A stretch of 32,255 nucleotides of DNA from Bordetella parapertussis (GTDB lineage: Bacteria > Pseudomonadota > Gammaproteobacteria > Burkholderiales > Burkholderiaceae_C), in contig CAMCTC010000051.1 of assembly GCA_945878355.1 (NCBI GenBank), positions 1 through 32,255 on the forward strand. Reading direction: 5' to 3'. The first letter of the stretch is position 1. Each line of letters starts with the position of its first letter. Shown in pieces: positions 17,106 through 25,836 of the stretch. The translations under genes were made by a program, and so were the position numbers. The notes beneath the pieces are model-generated. The model was not told the origin of the DNA and ran no database searches. It worked only from the letters and a program-made list of their open reading frames with translations.

Positions 17106-17783
17106 ATGAATTTTGATGAAGTGGTCCAGGGACGCCGGAGCATCCGCGGATACCAGAAGAAGCCGGTCCCCAAGGCGCTGATCGTGGAAGTGCTTGAGCT
17201 TGCGATGCGTGCACCGACCTCGCTCAACACCCAGCCCTGGAATTTCTATGTCGTCACCGGCGATGTGCTAGACCGGATCCGACTAGGCAATGTGGAGCGC
17301 AACCTCGCTGGCGTGCCGGACTCGCGCGAATTCCGCATGGGCCCGGGCTACGCGGGAGCGCACCGCGAGCGGCAAATCGGGGTCGCCAAACAGCTCTTCG
17401 CGGCGATGGGCATCGAACGCGACAACAAGGAAAAGCGGCAGGACTGGGTCTTGCGAGGCTTCCGCCAGTTTGACGCGCCGGTCTCGATCGTCGTGACCTA
17501 TGACCGATCGATCCACGGCGGCGACATTGCCCCCTTCGACTGCGGCGGCGTGGTCAATTGCCTCGTCAATGCCGCCTGGTCGCGTGGGCTGGGCTGCGTC
17601 ATCAACAGCCAGGGCATCATGCAGTCACCCGTCGTGCGCGAGCAAGCGGGCATCCCGGACGACCAGGTGATCCAGACCTGCGTCGCAATGGGATGGCCGG
17701 ACGATGATTTCCCCGCGAATGCGGTGGTCTCGCACAGAAAGTCCCTGGCCGAAGCGGCGGTGTTCGTTGGCTTCGAGGACTGA
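17106..17783 (+). CDS. Nitroreductase-family FMN-dependent oxidoreductase
   Basis: The 225-residue protein starts MNFDEVVQGRRSIRGY and has APTSLNTQPWNFYVVTGD, the FMN-phosphate-binding arginine cluster and loop of the nitroreductase fold. CGGVVNCLVNAAWSRGLG and the C-terminal IQTCVAMGWPDDDFPANAVV with a late SHRKSLAE are also typical. Relatives are homodimeric and reduce nitroaromatics, quinones or flavin-like substrates with NAD(P)H; the natural substrate is unknown. The ATG at 17106 is chosen over one 15 bases upstream because a GGGAG lies 8-12 bases before it and the conserved sequence begins there. It converges on rpiA with 3 bases between stops. Confidence 0.9.
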   Translation: MNFDEVVQGRRSIRGYQKKPVPKALIVEVLELAMRAPTSLNTQPWNFYVVTGDVLDRIRLGNVERNLAGVPDSREFRMGPGYAGAHRERQIGVAKQLFAAMGIERDNKEKRQDWVLRGFRQFDAPVSIVVTYDRSIHGGDIAPFDCGGVVNCLVNAAWSRGLGCVINSQGIMQSPVVREQAGIPDDQVIQTCVAMGWPDDDFPANAVVSHRKSLAEAAVFVGFED

Positions 17784-17786
17784 GGT

Positions 17787-18455
17787 CTAGCGGTCGAAAT
17801 CAATCGTCCGCACGCCTTGCGCGGTGCCCAGCAGACAGACCCGCGCCCTGTGCCGAGCAAAGATGCCCACCGTCACCACGCCAGGCCATTGGTTGACCTC
17901 GGTCTCCATCACCAGCGGGTCGGTGATGGCCAGACCACGAACATCCAGGATGGCGTTGCCGTTGTCGGTGGTCACGCCGGCGCGCAGCGTGGCCACACCG
18001 CGATAGGCTGACGCAAAGCGCCGCGCCACCTGGGCCACGGCCATCGGGATCACCTCCACGGGCAGTGGAAAGCGGCCCATCACCTCGACCAGCTTGCTCT
18101 CGTCGGCGATGCAGACAAAGCGCTCGGCCAGGTCGGCAACGATCTTCTCCCGCGTCAGTGCTGCGCCGCCACCCTTGACCATGAAGCCTCGATGGTCAAT
18201 CTCGTCGGCGCCGTCGACATAGACCGGGATGCTGAGCAAGTCGTTGGCGTCGAAGACCTTGATGCCCAGCGCCTGCAGCCGCGCCGTGCTTTGCATCGAG
18301 CTCGACACCGCACCAGCAATCCTGTGCTTGATGCTGGCCAGCGCATCGATAAAGCAGTTGACAGTCGATCCCGTGCCCACGCCGACGACGGTGCCGGGCA
18401 CGACGAAGTCCAATGCGGCGCGGCCGACTAAGGCCTTGAGTTCATCCTGGGTCAT
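17787..18455 (-). CDS. rpiA: Ribose-5-phosphate isomerase A
   Basis: RpiA interconverts ribose 5-phosphate and ribulose 5-phosphate in the non-oxidative pentose phosphate pathway. The 222-residue protein has the phosphate-binding [16 protein letters not shown], the catalytic region [23 protein letters not shown] and, near the end, [18 protein letters not shown], all in family order. The ATG at 18455 ([11 protein letters not shown]) fits the usual start. A TTG at 18485 would add ten residues and leave only 10 bases to the pyrD start. The gene is divergent from pyrD, and their promoters must share or overlap a very short region. Confidence 0.96.
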   Translation of the reverse strand: MTQDELKALVGRAALDFVVPGTVVGVGTGSTVNCFIDALASIKHRIAGAVSSSMQSTARLQALGIKVFDANDLLSIPVYVDGADEIDHRGFMVKGGGAALTREKIVADLAERFVCIADESKLVEVMGRFPLPVEVIPMAVAQVARRFASAYRGVATLRAGVTTDNGNAILDVRGLAITDPLVMETEVNQWPGVVTVGIFARHRARVCLLGTAQGVRTIDFDR

Positions 18456-18495
18456 GGGCTGGGTCGGCGAAGCGGTCTGGGACAATCATTAGATT

Positions 18496-19536
18496 ATGGC
18501 TTTCATCCCCTACGCACTGACCCGCCCCTTCCTGTTTGGCCTGGACCCCGAACGCGCCCACGACATGACGATGGACGCGATCGCCACGCTGCAAAACACG
18601 CCCGCGCAGTGCCTCTGGTCGCAGCCCCGCAGCGCCGATCCGGTGACGGTGGCGGGTTTGAAGTTTCCCAACCGCATCGGCCTGGCCGCAGGCCTGGACA
18701 AGAACGGCCGCTGCATCGACGGCCTGGGCGCGATGGGTTTCGGCTTCATCGAGGTCGGCACCGTCACGCCCAAGGGCCAGCCCGGCAACCCCAGGCCGCG
18801 GATGTTCAGGCTGCAGCAGGCCGAGGCGCTGATCAACCGGCTGGGCTTCAACAACGAAGGGCTTGAGGCCTTCATCGCCAACGTCAAGCGCGCCAGGACT
18901 TTTCGCGCTGGCGGTGGCTTGCTGGGCCTGAACATCGGCAAGAACGCGGCCACGCCGATAGAGGACGCCGCCAAGGACTACTTGCTGGGCCTGGACGGCG
19001 TCTACCCGCATGCCGACTATGTGACGGTCAACATCTCCAGCCCCAACACCAAGAACTTGCGCGAACTGCAGAGCGACGCCGCGCTGGACGCGCTGCTGGG
19101 CGCGCTCCAAACACGCCGCGCCAAGTTGGACAGACAACTCGGCCGCAACGTGCCGATGTTCGTCAAAATCGCGCCGGACCTGGACGAGGCGCAGCTGCGG
19201 GTGATCGCTGCCACGCTGGTGGCCCATGGCATCGACGGCGTGATCGCGACCAACACCACGCTCGCACGCGACGCGGTTGCGGGCCAAGACCATGCCCATG
19301 AGGTGGGCGGGCTGTCGGGCCGACCCTTGTTCGACGCCAGCAACCGGGTGATCGCGATGCTGCGCGCCGAACTCGGCTCGAGCTACCCGATCATCGGCGT
19401 CGGCGGCGTGATGAGCGCTGCCGACGCCCGCGCCAAACGCGCCGCAGGCGCCGACCTGGTGCAGCTCTACACCGGGCTGATCTACAAAGGGCCAAGGCTG
19501 GTCAGCGACTGCGCCGCAGCGCTGGCGCGGGAGTGA
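18496..19536 (+). CDS. pyrD: Dihydroorotate dehydrogenase (quinone), class 2
   Basis: PyrD oxidises dihydroorotate to orotate in pyrimidine synthesis and passes electrons to membrane quinones. The 346-residue protein has the class 2 N-terminal amphipathic region ([20 protein letters not shown]) for membrane association, the FMN-site [34 protein letters not shown] with the class 2 catalytic serine region, [10 protein letters not shown], and the phosphate-binding [15 protein letters not shown]. Length is normal. It is transcribed away from rpiA; an ATTAGATT just before the ATG leaves no obvious ribosome binding site. Confidence 0.97.
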   Translation: MAFIPYALTRPFLFGLDPERAHDMTMDAIATLQNTPAQCLWSQPRSADPVTVAGLKFPNRIGLAAGLDKNGRCIDGLGAMGFGFIEVGTVTPKGQPGNPRPRMFRLQQAEALINRLGFNNEGLEAFIANVKRARTFRAGGGLLGLNIGKNAATPIEDAAKDYLLGLDGVYPHADYVTVNISSPNTKNLRELQSDAALDALLGALQTRRAKLDRQLGRNVPMFVKIAPDLDEAQLRVIAATLVAHGIDGVIATNTTLARDAVAGQDHAHEVGGLSGRPLFDASNRVIAMLRAELGSSYPIIGVGGVMSAADARAKRAAGADLVQLYTGLIYKGPRLVSDCAAALARE

Positions 19537-19609
19537 CCAGCGAAGGATCTACCTGCATGCTTGCAGGCAAGCTCTTGATCGGTCCTGCCAATCAAGACAA
19601 TCAACGCCA

Positions 19610-20002
19610 TCAATACCAGTCTTCGATCAGCAGACCCGGCACGCGCGAGAACTCGCGCGTGTTGTGGGTCACGAGCGTGCAGCCATGGCGACGGGCAGTG
19701 GCTGCGATCAGCAGATCAGCCAGCCCGATAGGAGTGCCGGCAGCCTCCAGTGCGAGCCGGATGCGGGCCGCGTGATCGGCGGCCTCGGTGTCGAAGCCGA
19801 TCTGACCCAGACTCGCCACGAAGGCCTCAAAGGCGACAAGCTGCCGCAAACGGCCCGCACGCAACAGGCCGTAGCGCATCTCAAAAACGACCACAGCCGG
19901 TAAAGCCAGCGTGGCGGGGCCGATTTGCCGCATCCGCCCGGCCACCCCACCTTCTTCACGCATGGCGTAGCTGAGTGTGTTGATGTCGAGTGCGTAGACC
20001 AT
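19610..20002 (-). CDS. vapC: VapC-type PIN-domain ribonuclease toxin
   Basis: The 130-residue protein has the PIN acidic residues: D6 (in MVYALDINTLSY), E41 (in VVVFEMRYGLL) and D96 (in TPIGLADLLIAATA). The terminal THNTREFSRVPGLLIEDW is typical of the VapC branch. Such toxins cleave tRNA or rRNA and are held by a partner antitoxin. The start overlaps the antitoxin stop as TGATG, so translation is coupled. All expected catalytic residues are present, so the toxin looks functional. Confidence 0.9.
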   Translation of the reverse strand: MVYALDINTLSYAMREEGGVAGRMRQIGPATLALPAVVVFEMRYGLLRAGRLRQLVAFEAFVASLGQIGFDTEAADHAARIRLALEAAGTPIGLADLLIAATARRHGCTLVTHNTREFSRVPGLLIEDWY

Positions 20003-20229
20003 CAGATGTCGCGCTCGGGGTCGGGCGGCAGACCGGCCCGCAATTCGTCGGCCAGCGGAAAGTCGGGGTCCGACCCAAACAGCGCCAGCGCCTGCGGCGA
20101 CCAGACATTGTCGGTGGCCCGCCGGATCAGGTCGGCCACGAACTGGCTTTGCGACACCTTTTGCTGCGCCGCCGCATCGCGCAGCCGCGCCTGGGTGGCT
20201 GCGTCGATGTACAAGGTGATCTGGGCCAT
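20002..20229 (-). CDS. vapB: Ribbon-helix-helix antitoxin of the VapBC pair
   Basis: The 75-residue protein starts MAQITLYIDAATQARLRD, a ribbon-helix-helix strand and first helix, and continues SQSQFVADLIRRATDN. The C-terminal part (PDFPLADELRAGLPPDPE) is acidic and proline-rich, as expected for the segment that wraps the toxin. The ATG at 20229 has GGAGG 7 bases upstream; a TTG two codons earlier would sit too close to it. The RHH domain probably represses the operon by binding the palindrome at 20249-20271. Confidence 0.85.
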   Translation of the reverse strand: MAQITLYIDAATQARLRDAAAQQKVSQSQFVADLIRRATDNVWSPQALALFGSDPDFPLADELRAGLPPDPERDI

Positions 20230-20248
20230 GGCCAAGCCTCCAATTACA

Positions 20249-20271
20249 TCAGCAAGTATATTGCTTGCTGA
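20249..20271 (-). promoter_or_regulatory. Palindromic operator over the vapBC promoter
   Basis: TCAGCAAG-N7-CTTGCTGA is a perfect inverted repeat of 8-bp arms, 20 bases upstream of the antitoxin ATG. On the gene strand its centre contains TATACT, a good -10-like hexamer, so binding of the RHH antitoxin would block the promoter. No clear -35 is visible. Confidence 0.7.
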
Positions 20272-20334
20272 CGAGGATGGCTCGCTTTAAACAGCCTGGC
20301 GCCGACCTGAGGATGCAGCCGACGGCCTGGCCCT

Positions 20335-21294
20335 TCAGCCAGCCGACGCGCCCAACTGCAACTCCAGCGCCGCCATCACTTCAGAGAGCGCCGGCATCTG
20401 CCCTTTGCCGCCCAGGCTGGCCACCGGTCCTGGGCCGGTGATGCCAGCCAGACCCGGTTCGTGGTCGCAGTAGATGCCGATGGTCGGTGCGCCAAACGCC
20501 GCTGCGAGATGCGAAAAACCAGTGTCGAGTCCGACGATCTGGCGTGCCCGACCCAGCACCGCAGCGGTCTCGGCAACGGTCAGGAAAGGCGGCACCACAC
20601 CGCCACAGCCTGCGGCGATGCGTTCGGCGCGCTCGCGCTCGGCATAGCTGCCCCACACCAGCACAGGTGTCAGCCCGGCCGATTGCAAGCGCTGGCCAAC
20701 AGCAATCCAGCGGTCCTCGGGCCAGAGCTTGTCGGGCCGGCTGGCGCAGGGGATCAGCACCGCGCTGAGCGCCGGTGCTGACCAGCCGCCATCCGGCGCG
20801 GCGATGCCGAAATCGGGCGCGCTGTCAGGCATCGGATAGCCCAGATGAGCAGCTGCCAGGCGCCGGTTTCGCTCGACCGCCTGCAACTCGCGCGGCACCG
20901 TGGCGCGGCGACGGTAGAACAGGGCTGCCGCAGGCTCGCGGATGCTGGCAAAGCCGTAGCCCAGCAGCGGCCCCTTCGCCTGCAAACCCCACAAAACGCT
21001 CTTGAGCAAGCCTTGCAGGTCGAGCACCCAGTCGTAGCGCTCGCGCCGCAGTTCGCCGCGCAGCGCAGCCATTGCGGCGCGCGTATCGGCGGCAAACAAG
21101 GTCTTGCGCCACTTGCGCCAGGCCAAGGGCAACACGCGCTGCACGCCAGCGTGCAAGCGCGGAATCGCGGCGAACGGCGCCTCGACCAGCCAATCCACCT
21201 GCAGGCCGGGCTGCGCACCAAGCATGTCGCTGACCGCCGGCAGCGCGTGGACCACGTCACCCATCGACGAGGTCTTGACGATCAGGATGCGCAT
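20335..21294 (-). CDS. waaC: Lipopolysaccharide heptosyltransferase I
   Basis: WaaC adds the first L-glycero-D-manno-heptose to Kdo of the LPS inner core from ADP-heptose, at the inner face of the cytoplasmic membrane. The 319-residue GT9 protein has the family start MRILIVKTSSMGDVVHALPA, YDWVLDLQGLLKS, the mid-protein IPCASRPDKLWPEDRW and the donor-binding VGLDTGFSHLAAAFGAPTIG. The ATG at 21294 is set by the family N-terminus; the open frame runs to 21495 without similarity. It lies 10 bases after the DUF4254 gene on the same strand, forming an operon. Confidence 0.94.
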   Translation of the reverse strand: MRILIVKTSSMGDVVHALPAVSDMLGAQPGLQVDWLVEAPFAAIPRLHAGVQRVLPLAWRKWRKTLFAADTRAAMAALRGELRRERYDWVLDLQGLLKSVLWGLQAKGPLLGYGFASIREPAAALFYRRRATVPRELQAVERNRRLAAAHLGYPMPDSAPDFGIAAPDGGWSAPALSAVLIPCASRPDKLWPEDRWIAVGQRLQSAGLTPVLVWGSYAERERAERIAAGCGGVVPPFLTVAETAAVLGRARQIVGLDTGFSHLAAAFGAPTIGIYCDHEPGLAGITGPGPVASLGGKGQMPALSEVMAALELQLGASAG

Positions 21295-21304
21295 GGCAAA
21301 GCCT

Positions 21305-21955
21305 TCAGGACCTGGCGCTGGCTTCAGCGACCAGCGCCGGGTTGAAGCGCGGATCGTTGTACATCTTGAACTGGCGGTAGACCTTGAAGTAGGCGCGGCC
21401 GGCCTGGGTGTCGGCGAGCAAGCCCTCCAGGCAGTCGCCCAGGTCGGCGCGCTGCTGTTGCAATCGGCCCAGCTTGACCCGGCTGGCATCGACATGGGCT
21501 ACATCAACGTCGGCGCGGCAGGTCTGCCAGCGCATCGCATGGACCTTGAGCGCCATGATCGACATCCGGTCGATGATGCTGCCGGCAGTCTCGCTGTTGA
21601 GGCGCGCGCCGGGCGGCACGTTCGAGACCGGTGAATCGGTGCCGGCCGATACGGCATCGACGAGGCCCAGTGCAGTCAGCAGCAACTCGTCCACCCGCTC
21701 GGTGGCGTCGTTGCGGGCCTGGTTGAAGCCATCGATCGCACGCTTGTTGGCGGCGATCTCGGCGTCTGCGACCGTTGTTCGGCGCGCCAGGTCTTCCTCG
21801 GCCCAGAGCAAGCTGTTGAACCGGTGGTTGCGGGCGATCCATTGCCACAACGGGTCATCCAGCGGCGATGGCTCGGCCATGGGCCAGCCGGCGCCCACCG
21901 CCAGGCGGTCGTGCAGGGCGATGACGTCGGCAGCATTGGGAAGCGATGGGCGCAT
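21305..21955 (-). CDS. DUF4254 protein of an LPS locus
   Basis: The 216-residue protein is helical, with conserved stretches LWQWIARNHRFNSLLWAEED, LNSETAGSIIDRMSIMALKV and AYFKVYRQFKMYNDPRFNP. This matches the DUF4254 family, whose genes are often found beside LPS heptosyl- or other glycosyltransferase genes; no biochemical role is established. The ATG at 21955 begins the conserved region; the frame is open further upstream without similarity. It is the first gene of the pair with waaC and is divergent from the methyltransferase at 22093, with 137 bp between starts. Confidence 0.85.
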   Translation of the reverse strand: MRPSLPNAADVIALHDRLAVGAGWPMAEPSPLDDPLWQWIARNHRFNSLLWAEEDLARRTTVADAEIAANKRAIDGFNQARNDATERVDELLLTALGLVDAVSAGTDSPVSNVPPGARLNSETAGSIIDRMSIMALKVHAMRWQTCRADVDVAHVDASRVKLGRLQQQRADLGDCLEGLLADTQAGRAYFKVYRQFKMYNDPRFNPALVAEASARS

Positions 21956-22092
21956 GGTTCGATGACAAAATACCGGTGGATGATTATCGAGCCTGCATTG
22001 ACAAGACGATTCGGGCGCCAGACGCTCATCGATGCGCCACGCCAGGGCCGGGCGGATTCGAGCCCTGCACGGCTGGCGTGCGCACCTCGGGC

Positions 22093-23022
22093 ATGACGGC
22101 GCGGATACCGCGGCCCGCAAAATGGCTCACCGGTCGGCGCCGCTGGCGAGTGCTGAGCCGGCAGGTACGCCCCTTGCTGTCAGGCATCGCGCTGAACGCC
22201 AAGATCCTGGAGATCGGCGGCGGCTACAACCCACGGTTTCTGAAATCCGATTACCCGCAGATCCATCACCTGGACCACTGCAGCGCCGACGAATTGCGCC
22301 AAAAATACGCCTCAGATCCCGTCGTCGCGCACCTGATTGGTCGCATTCAGGAAGTCGACTTCGTCTTCAACGGCGCGCCGATCGACGAGCTCGTGCCTGC
22401 CTCGCTGCGCTTCGATGTGGTCTACGGATCGCATGTGCTGGAGCATCAAGTCGACCTGATCGGCCATCTGCAGTCGCTCGAGCGCCTGCTGGCGCCCGGT
22501 GGTCGAGTGGTCGAGTGATCGAGTGATCGAGTGATCGAGATCATCCCCGATTTCCGCTGCTGCTTCGACGCGCTGCGCTATCCCAGCCTGTGCTCGGACG
22601 CGCTGATGGAGCACTGGCGGCCCGGCCCGGTGCACCGTGCCAAGCAGGTGTTCGACGCCGAGTCGCGCGGTGTCGACTGCAACCCGGGTCGGGTTCTGCG
22701 CGGGCCTGAGCTGGCAGCGATGCGCTTCAAGCAATCGTTGCAGCAAGCCTACGAAGCCACGCTGGCTGCCGATCACGTCCACGCCAGTTACCGCGACCTG
22801 CACGCCTGGACTTTCTGCCCCGAATCCTTGTGCTTGCTGCTGGTCGAGCTGCGCCTGCTCGGCCTGAGCTCCTTGCGCGCCACCATGGTCAAACCGACTT
22901 ACGGCAACCAGTTCTGCGCCGTGCTCGAAAAAGCCGAGACCACCGGCGCGACCCTCAGGCCCGAGCAGTTGCAAGCGTTCGAGACCGAACGGCTGGCGCT
23001 GACCCGCCTGCTGCGGTTCTGA
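22093..23022 (+). pseudogene. Glycan-locus SAM methyltransferase interrupted by an 8-bp tandem repeat
   Basis: The first part (22093-22518) encodes a class I methyltransferase N-terminal half: ILEIGGGYNPRFLKSDYPQ is the SAM-binding motif, FDVVYGSHVLEHQVDL the post-I segment. It stops at TGA 22516-22518 after GGRVVE. The second part (22531-23022, same reading frame) resumes with EIIPDFRCCFDALR and carries the rest of the domain (HAWTFCPESLCLLLVELRLL). Five 8-bp units at 22500-22539 separate them; without the last three the frame reads GGRVVEIIPDFRCCFD with no stop. Relatives have this joined sequence and accompany glycosyltransferases. A GTG at 22531 could restart translation, so two half-proteins are also possible. 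The stop of part 2 overlaps the next gene start (TGATG). Confidence 0.8.
22500..22539. repeat. 8-bp tandem repeat inside a methyltransferase gene
   Basis: Five units occur in a row: TGGTCGAG twice, then TGATCGAG three times. Three units add 24 bp, eight codons in frame, and the third unit begins with an in-frame TGA. This is a simple-sequence repeat of the kind that slips during replication. Confidence 0.95.
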
Positions 23023-23954
23023 TGCTGCAGCCCGGCGTGCGCGACGATCCCTCACCTGCCAGCCGCGTCACGGCGTTGGTCGTCAGCTTCAACAGCGGCC
23101 ACTGCCTGGCCGCGCTGGGCGCCGGCCTGCAGGGCTTGGCGCAGGTGATCGTGGTCGACAACGCCAGCAACGACGACACGCTCGCGCAGGCCGCTCGCCA
23201 TCTGCCGCAAGCCCGCTTGCTGGCACAGACCCGCAACCTCGGTTTCGGCGCTGCGAACAACCTGGGCTGGCGCGCTGCCGAGACCGAATTCGTGCTGCTG
23301 ATCAACCCGGACTGCTTGTGCAGCGCCGAGGCCATCGCGCAGTTGGTGCGCACGGCCGATGCCCATCCGGATGCCAGCGTCGTCGCACCGCAGTTGCTGG
23401 GCCGCCGCGGCGACCTCGACATCAGCTACCGCTGGCGCGCCGACGGCTGGGCCTCGCGCGGCCCGGGCGCCGAAGGACCCTGCTGCGTCGGGTTTGTCTC
23501 GGGCGCGGTGATGCTGATTCGGCGCGCAGCGCTGCAGCGGGTGGGCGGCTTCGATGAGTCCTTCTTTCTGTACTACGAGGACGAAGACCTGTGCCTGCGG
23601 CTGCTCGACCAGTTCGGTCCGATCCTGGTCGATCCAGCCTCACAGGTGCAGCACTTGTCGCGCAGCTCGGTCGCGGGGCCGCGTCGGCTGCAGGCCGAGT
23701 TCATCCGCGGCTTCCACCACATCCAGTCGAAGTTTCTGTTCCGCCGCAAACACCTGGGCCGCCAGACAGGTGTCGCTCAGCGCTGGCGTTACGGTCTGAC
23801 GGCGCTGGCCGAATCGCTGTTGCGAATCATCTTGCTCGATGCGCGGCGCGCAGCGCGCTGCATCGGCAGGGTTGCAGGCGCGATCGGCTACGCAGACCCA
23901 GGCGGCAAGCAAGGACCGAAGCAAGGCCTCCCGGTGTCGGGAAAAAATGACTGA
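23022..23954 (+). CDS. GT2-family glycosyltransferase (WbbL/rhamnosyltransferase-like)
   Basis: The 310-residue protein has the GT-A fold of family 2: TALVVSFNSGHCLAAL, VIVVDNASNDDT, the LAQTRNLGFGAANNLGWRAA loop and the metal-binding LLINPDC. GGFDESFFLYYEDEDLCLRL is the acceptor/catalytic region typical of rhamnosyltransferase-like members such as WbbL. A C-terminal basic amphipathic segment could bind the membrane. It acts on the cytoplasmic side of the inner membrane in building a surface glycan; donor and acceptor are unknown. Its ATG overlaps the previous stop (TGATG) and its end overlaps the next start by 8 bases. Confidence 0.88.
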   Translation: MLQPGVRDDPSPASRVTALVVSFNSGHCLAALGAGLQGLAQVIVVDNASNDDTLAQAARHLPQARLLAQTRNLGFGAANNLGWRAAETEFVLLINPDCLCSAEAIAQLVRTADAHPDASVVAPQLLGRRGDLDISYRWRADGWASRGPGAEGPCCVGFVSGAVMLIRRAALQRVGGFDESFFLYYEDEDLCLRLLDQFGPILVDPASQVQHLSRSSVAGPRRLQAEFIRGFHHIQSKFLFRRKHLGRQTGVAQRWRYGLTALAESLLRIILLDARRAARCIGRVAGAIGYADPGGKQGPKQGLPVSGKND

Positions 23955-25836
23955 CTCGATCTGGCCACGCGCGCTGACCCGGGTCGGCGCACGCCTCAAG
24001 CAACTGCTGCGAGGTCTGAACCGGCGCCGGCTGCGGCGTCGGCGCGAAGGCCGGCGCGCGGCCTACGCCGACTGGATCGCACGCCACGACACGCTGGGCC
24101 CGCAACAGCGGTCCGCGCTGCAAACCCGGCTGGGGCGTTTGATCGATCCACCGACGATCTCGGTGCTGATGCCGACCTACCGGCCAGACATGCGCTGGCT
24201 GGCCGAAGCCGTGTCCTCGGTGCAGCAACAGCTCTACCCGCATTGGGAGCTGTGCATCGCCGACGACGCCAGCCACAGCCCCGAGCTCGACCTGTACCTG
24301 GGTCAGTTGCAGGCCGACGATCCACGGGTGCGCGTGGTGCGGCGCGGACGCAATGGCCACATCTGCGAGGCCTCGAACTCCGCGCTGGCGCTCGCCAGCG
24401 GCGCCTGGGTGGTGCTGCTCGACCACGACGACATGCTGGCAGAACACGCCTTGCTGCTGCTGGCAGAAGCCATCCAGGCCTTCCCCGAGGCCGGCCTGGT
24501 CTATTCCGACGAAGACAAGCTGGGCCCCGAAGGCCTGCGCGAGAACCCTTACTTCAAGCCCGACTGGAACCACGACCTGTGCCTGTCGCAAAACCTGGTC
24601 TGCCACTTGGCCGCGCTGCGATTGAAGCTGATGCGCGAGATGGGCGGTTTTCGGCCGGGGTTCGAAGGCGCGCAAGACCATGACCTGGTGCTGCGCTGCG
24701 CCGAACGGCTGAGCGCCAGTCAAATCGTCCACATCCCCCATGTGCTCTACCACTGGCGCATCCATGCCCAGAGCACCGCCGGTGGCGCCGAGGTCAAACC
24801 CTATGCACAGGAAGCCGGCCGGCGCGCGGTGGCCGAGCACCTGGGTCGCATCGCTGGCGGCGCCGGCGCCCAGGTCGAGAGCCTGAGCTCGGGACGCTAC
24901 CGCGTGCGTTGGCCTCTGCCCCACCAGCCACCACTGGTCAGCATCCTGATCCCGACTCGCAACCAGGTCGAGTTGCTGCGCCAATGCGTCACCACGCTGA
25001 CCCGGCTGACCGACTACCCGCATTGGGAAGCCATCGTCATCGACAACGGGTCGGACGACCCCGAAGCGCTGCGCTACCTGGCCGAGTTGGCCGGCCAAGC
25101 ACGCTGGCGCGTGCTGCGCGATCCGCGTCCGTTCAACTACTCGGCCTTGAACAACCTTGCCGCACGCGAAGCCCGAGGCGACTACCTGGCGCTGCTGAAC
25201 AACGACATCGAGGTCATCGACGGCAGCTGGTTGGGTGAGATGCTCAGCCACGCCTGTAGACCCGAGGTCGGCGCGGTCGGCGCCAAGCTCTTGTATCCCG
25301 ATTCGACGATCCAGCACGGCGGCGTCGTGTTGGGCACCGACCGCGGTGACGGTTTCGGCGGTGTCGCCGGTCCGGCCCAGAAAGGCCTGGCACGCAACGC
25401 CGGCGGTTATGCCGGCCGCGCCTGCCTGACACAGTCGTTCAGCGCAGTGACCGCCGCTTGCCTGGTCGTCGATCGCACCAAGTTCGAGCAAGTCGGCGGC
25501 CTCGACGAAGCCCATCTGGCGGTGAGCTACAACGACGTCGACTTTTGCCTGCGTTTGCGCGAAGCCGGCTACCTCAATGTCTGGACGCCGTTTGCTCAGC
25601 TGATCCACCACGAATCGGTGTCTCGCGGCCGCGACCGCAGCGCGAAGAACCATGAGCGCTTCATGCGCGAGCGGGCCTACATGCTGCAGCGCTGGGGCGA
25701 TGCACTGCGGCTAGACCCGGCCTACAACCCGAACCTGAGCCTGGTCCAGGCCGACTTCTCGCTGGCCGAGCCACCGCGCAACGACTGGGCCACACCCTGG
25801 TTCATCGCCCAACATCAGCCCGACACCACGACATGA
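23947..25836 (+). CDS. Double-domain GT2 glycosyltransferase
   Basis: The 629-residue protein carries two GT-A family 2 domains. The first starts at TISVLMPTYRPDMRWLAEAV (about 70-89), with DHDDM at 159-163. The second starts at LVSILIPTRNQVELLRQC (about 331-348), with a metal-binding NNDIE at 419-423 and GGLDEAHLAVSYNDVDFCLR later. The N-terminal 60 residues are very basic. Such tandem transferases often make polymers with alternating sugars or add two residues. ATG at 23947 overlaps the previous gene by 8 bases, and the stop overlaps the next start as ATGA. Donor sugars are unknown. Confidence 0.88.
   Translation: MTDSIWPRALTRVGARLKQLLRGLNRRRLRRRREGRRAAYADWIARHDTLGPQQRSALQTRLGRLIDPPTISVLMPTYRPDMRWLAEAVSSVQQQLYPHWELCIADDASHSPELDLYLGQLQADDPRVRVVRRGRNGHICEASNSALALASGAWVVLLDHDDMLAEHALLLLAEAIQAFPEAGLVYSDEDKLGPEGLRENPYFKPDWNHDLCLSQNLVCHLAALRLKLMREMGGFRPGFEGAQDHDLVLRCAERLSASQIVHIPHVLYHWRIHAQSTAGGAEVKPYAQEAGRRAVAEHLGRIAGGAGAQVESLSSGRYRVRWPLPHQPPLVSILIPTRNQVELLRQCVTTLTRLTDYPHWEAIVIDNGSDDPEALRYLAELAGQARWRVLRDPRPFNYSALNNLAAREARGDYLALLNNDIEVIDGSWLGEMLSHACRPEVGAVGAKLLYPDSTIQHGGVVLGTDRGDGFGGVAGPAQKGLARNAGGYAGRACLTQSFSAVTAACLVVDRTKFEQVGGLDEAHLAVSYNDVDFCLRLREAGYLNVWTPFAQLIHHESVSRGRDRSAKNHERFMRERAYMLQRWGDALRLDPAYNPNLSLVQADFSLAEPPRNDWATPWFIAQHQPDTTT

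Noticed and set aside
19552..19567. A hairpin CCTGCA-TGCT-TGCAGG after pyrD as a terminator
   Set aside because: The stem is short and no T run follows on either strand.
21295..21495. A longer waaC start
   Set aside because: The extra residues overlap the DUF4254 coding sequence and have no family similarity; MRILIVKTSSMGDV is the normal start.
21998..22003. TTGACA upstream of the interrupted methyltransferase as a -35 box
   Set aside because: At 16-18 bp spacing there is no -10-like hexamer (GACGCT or ACGCTC).
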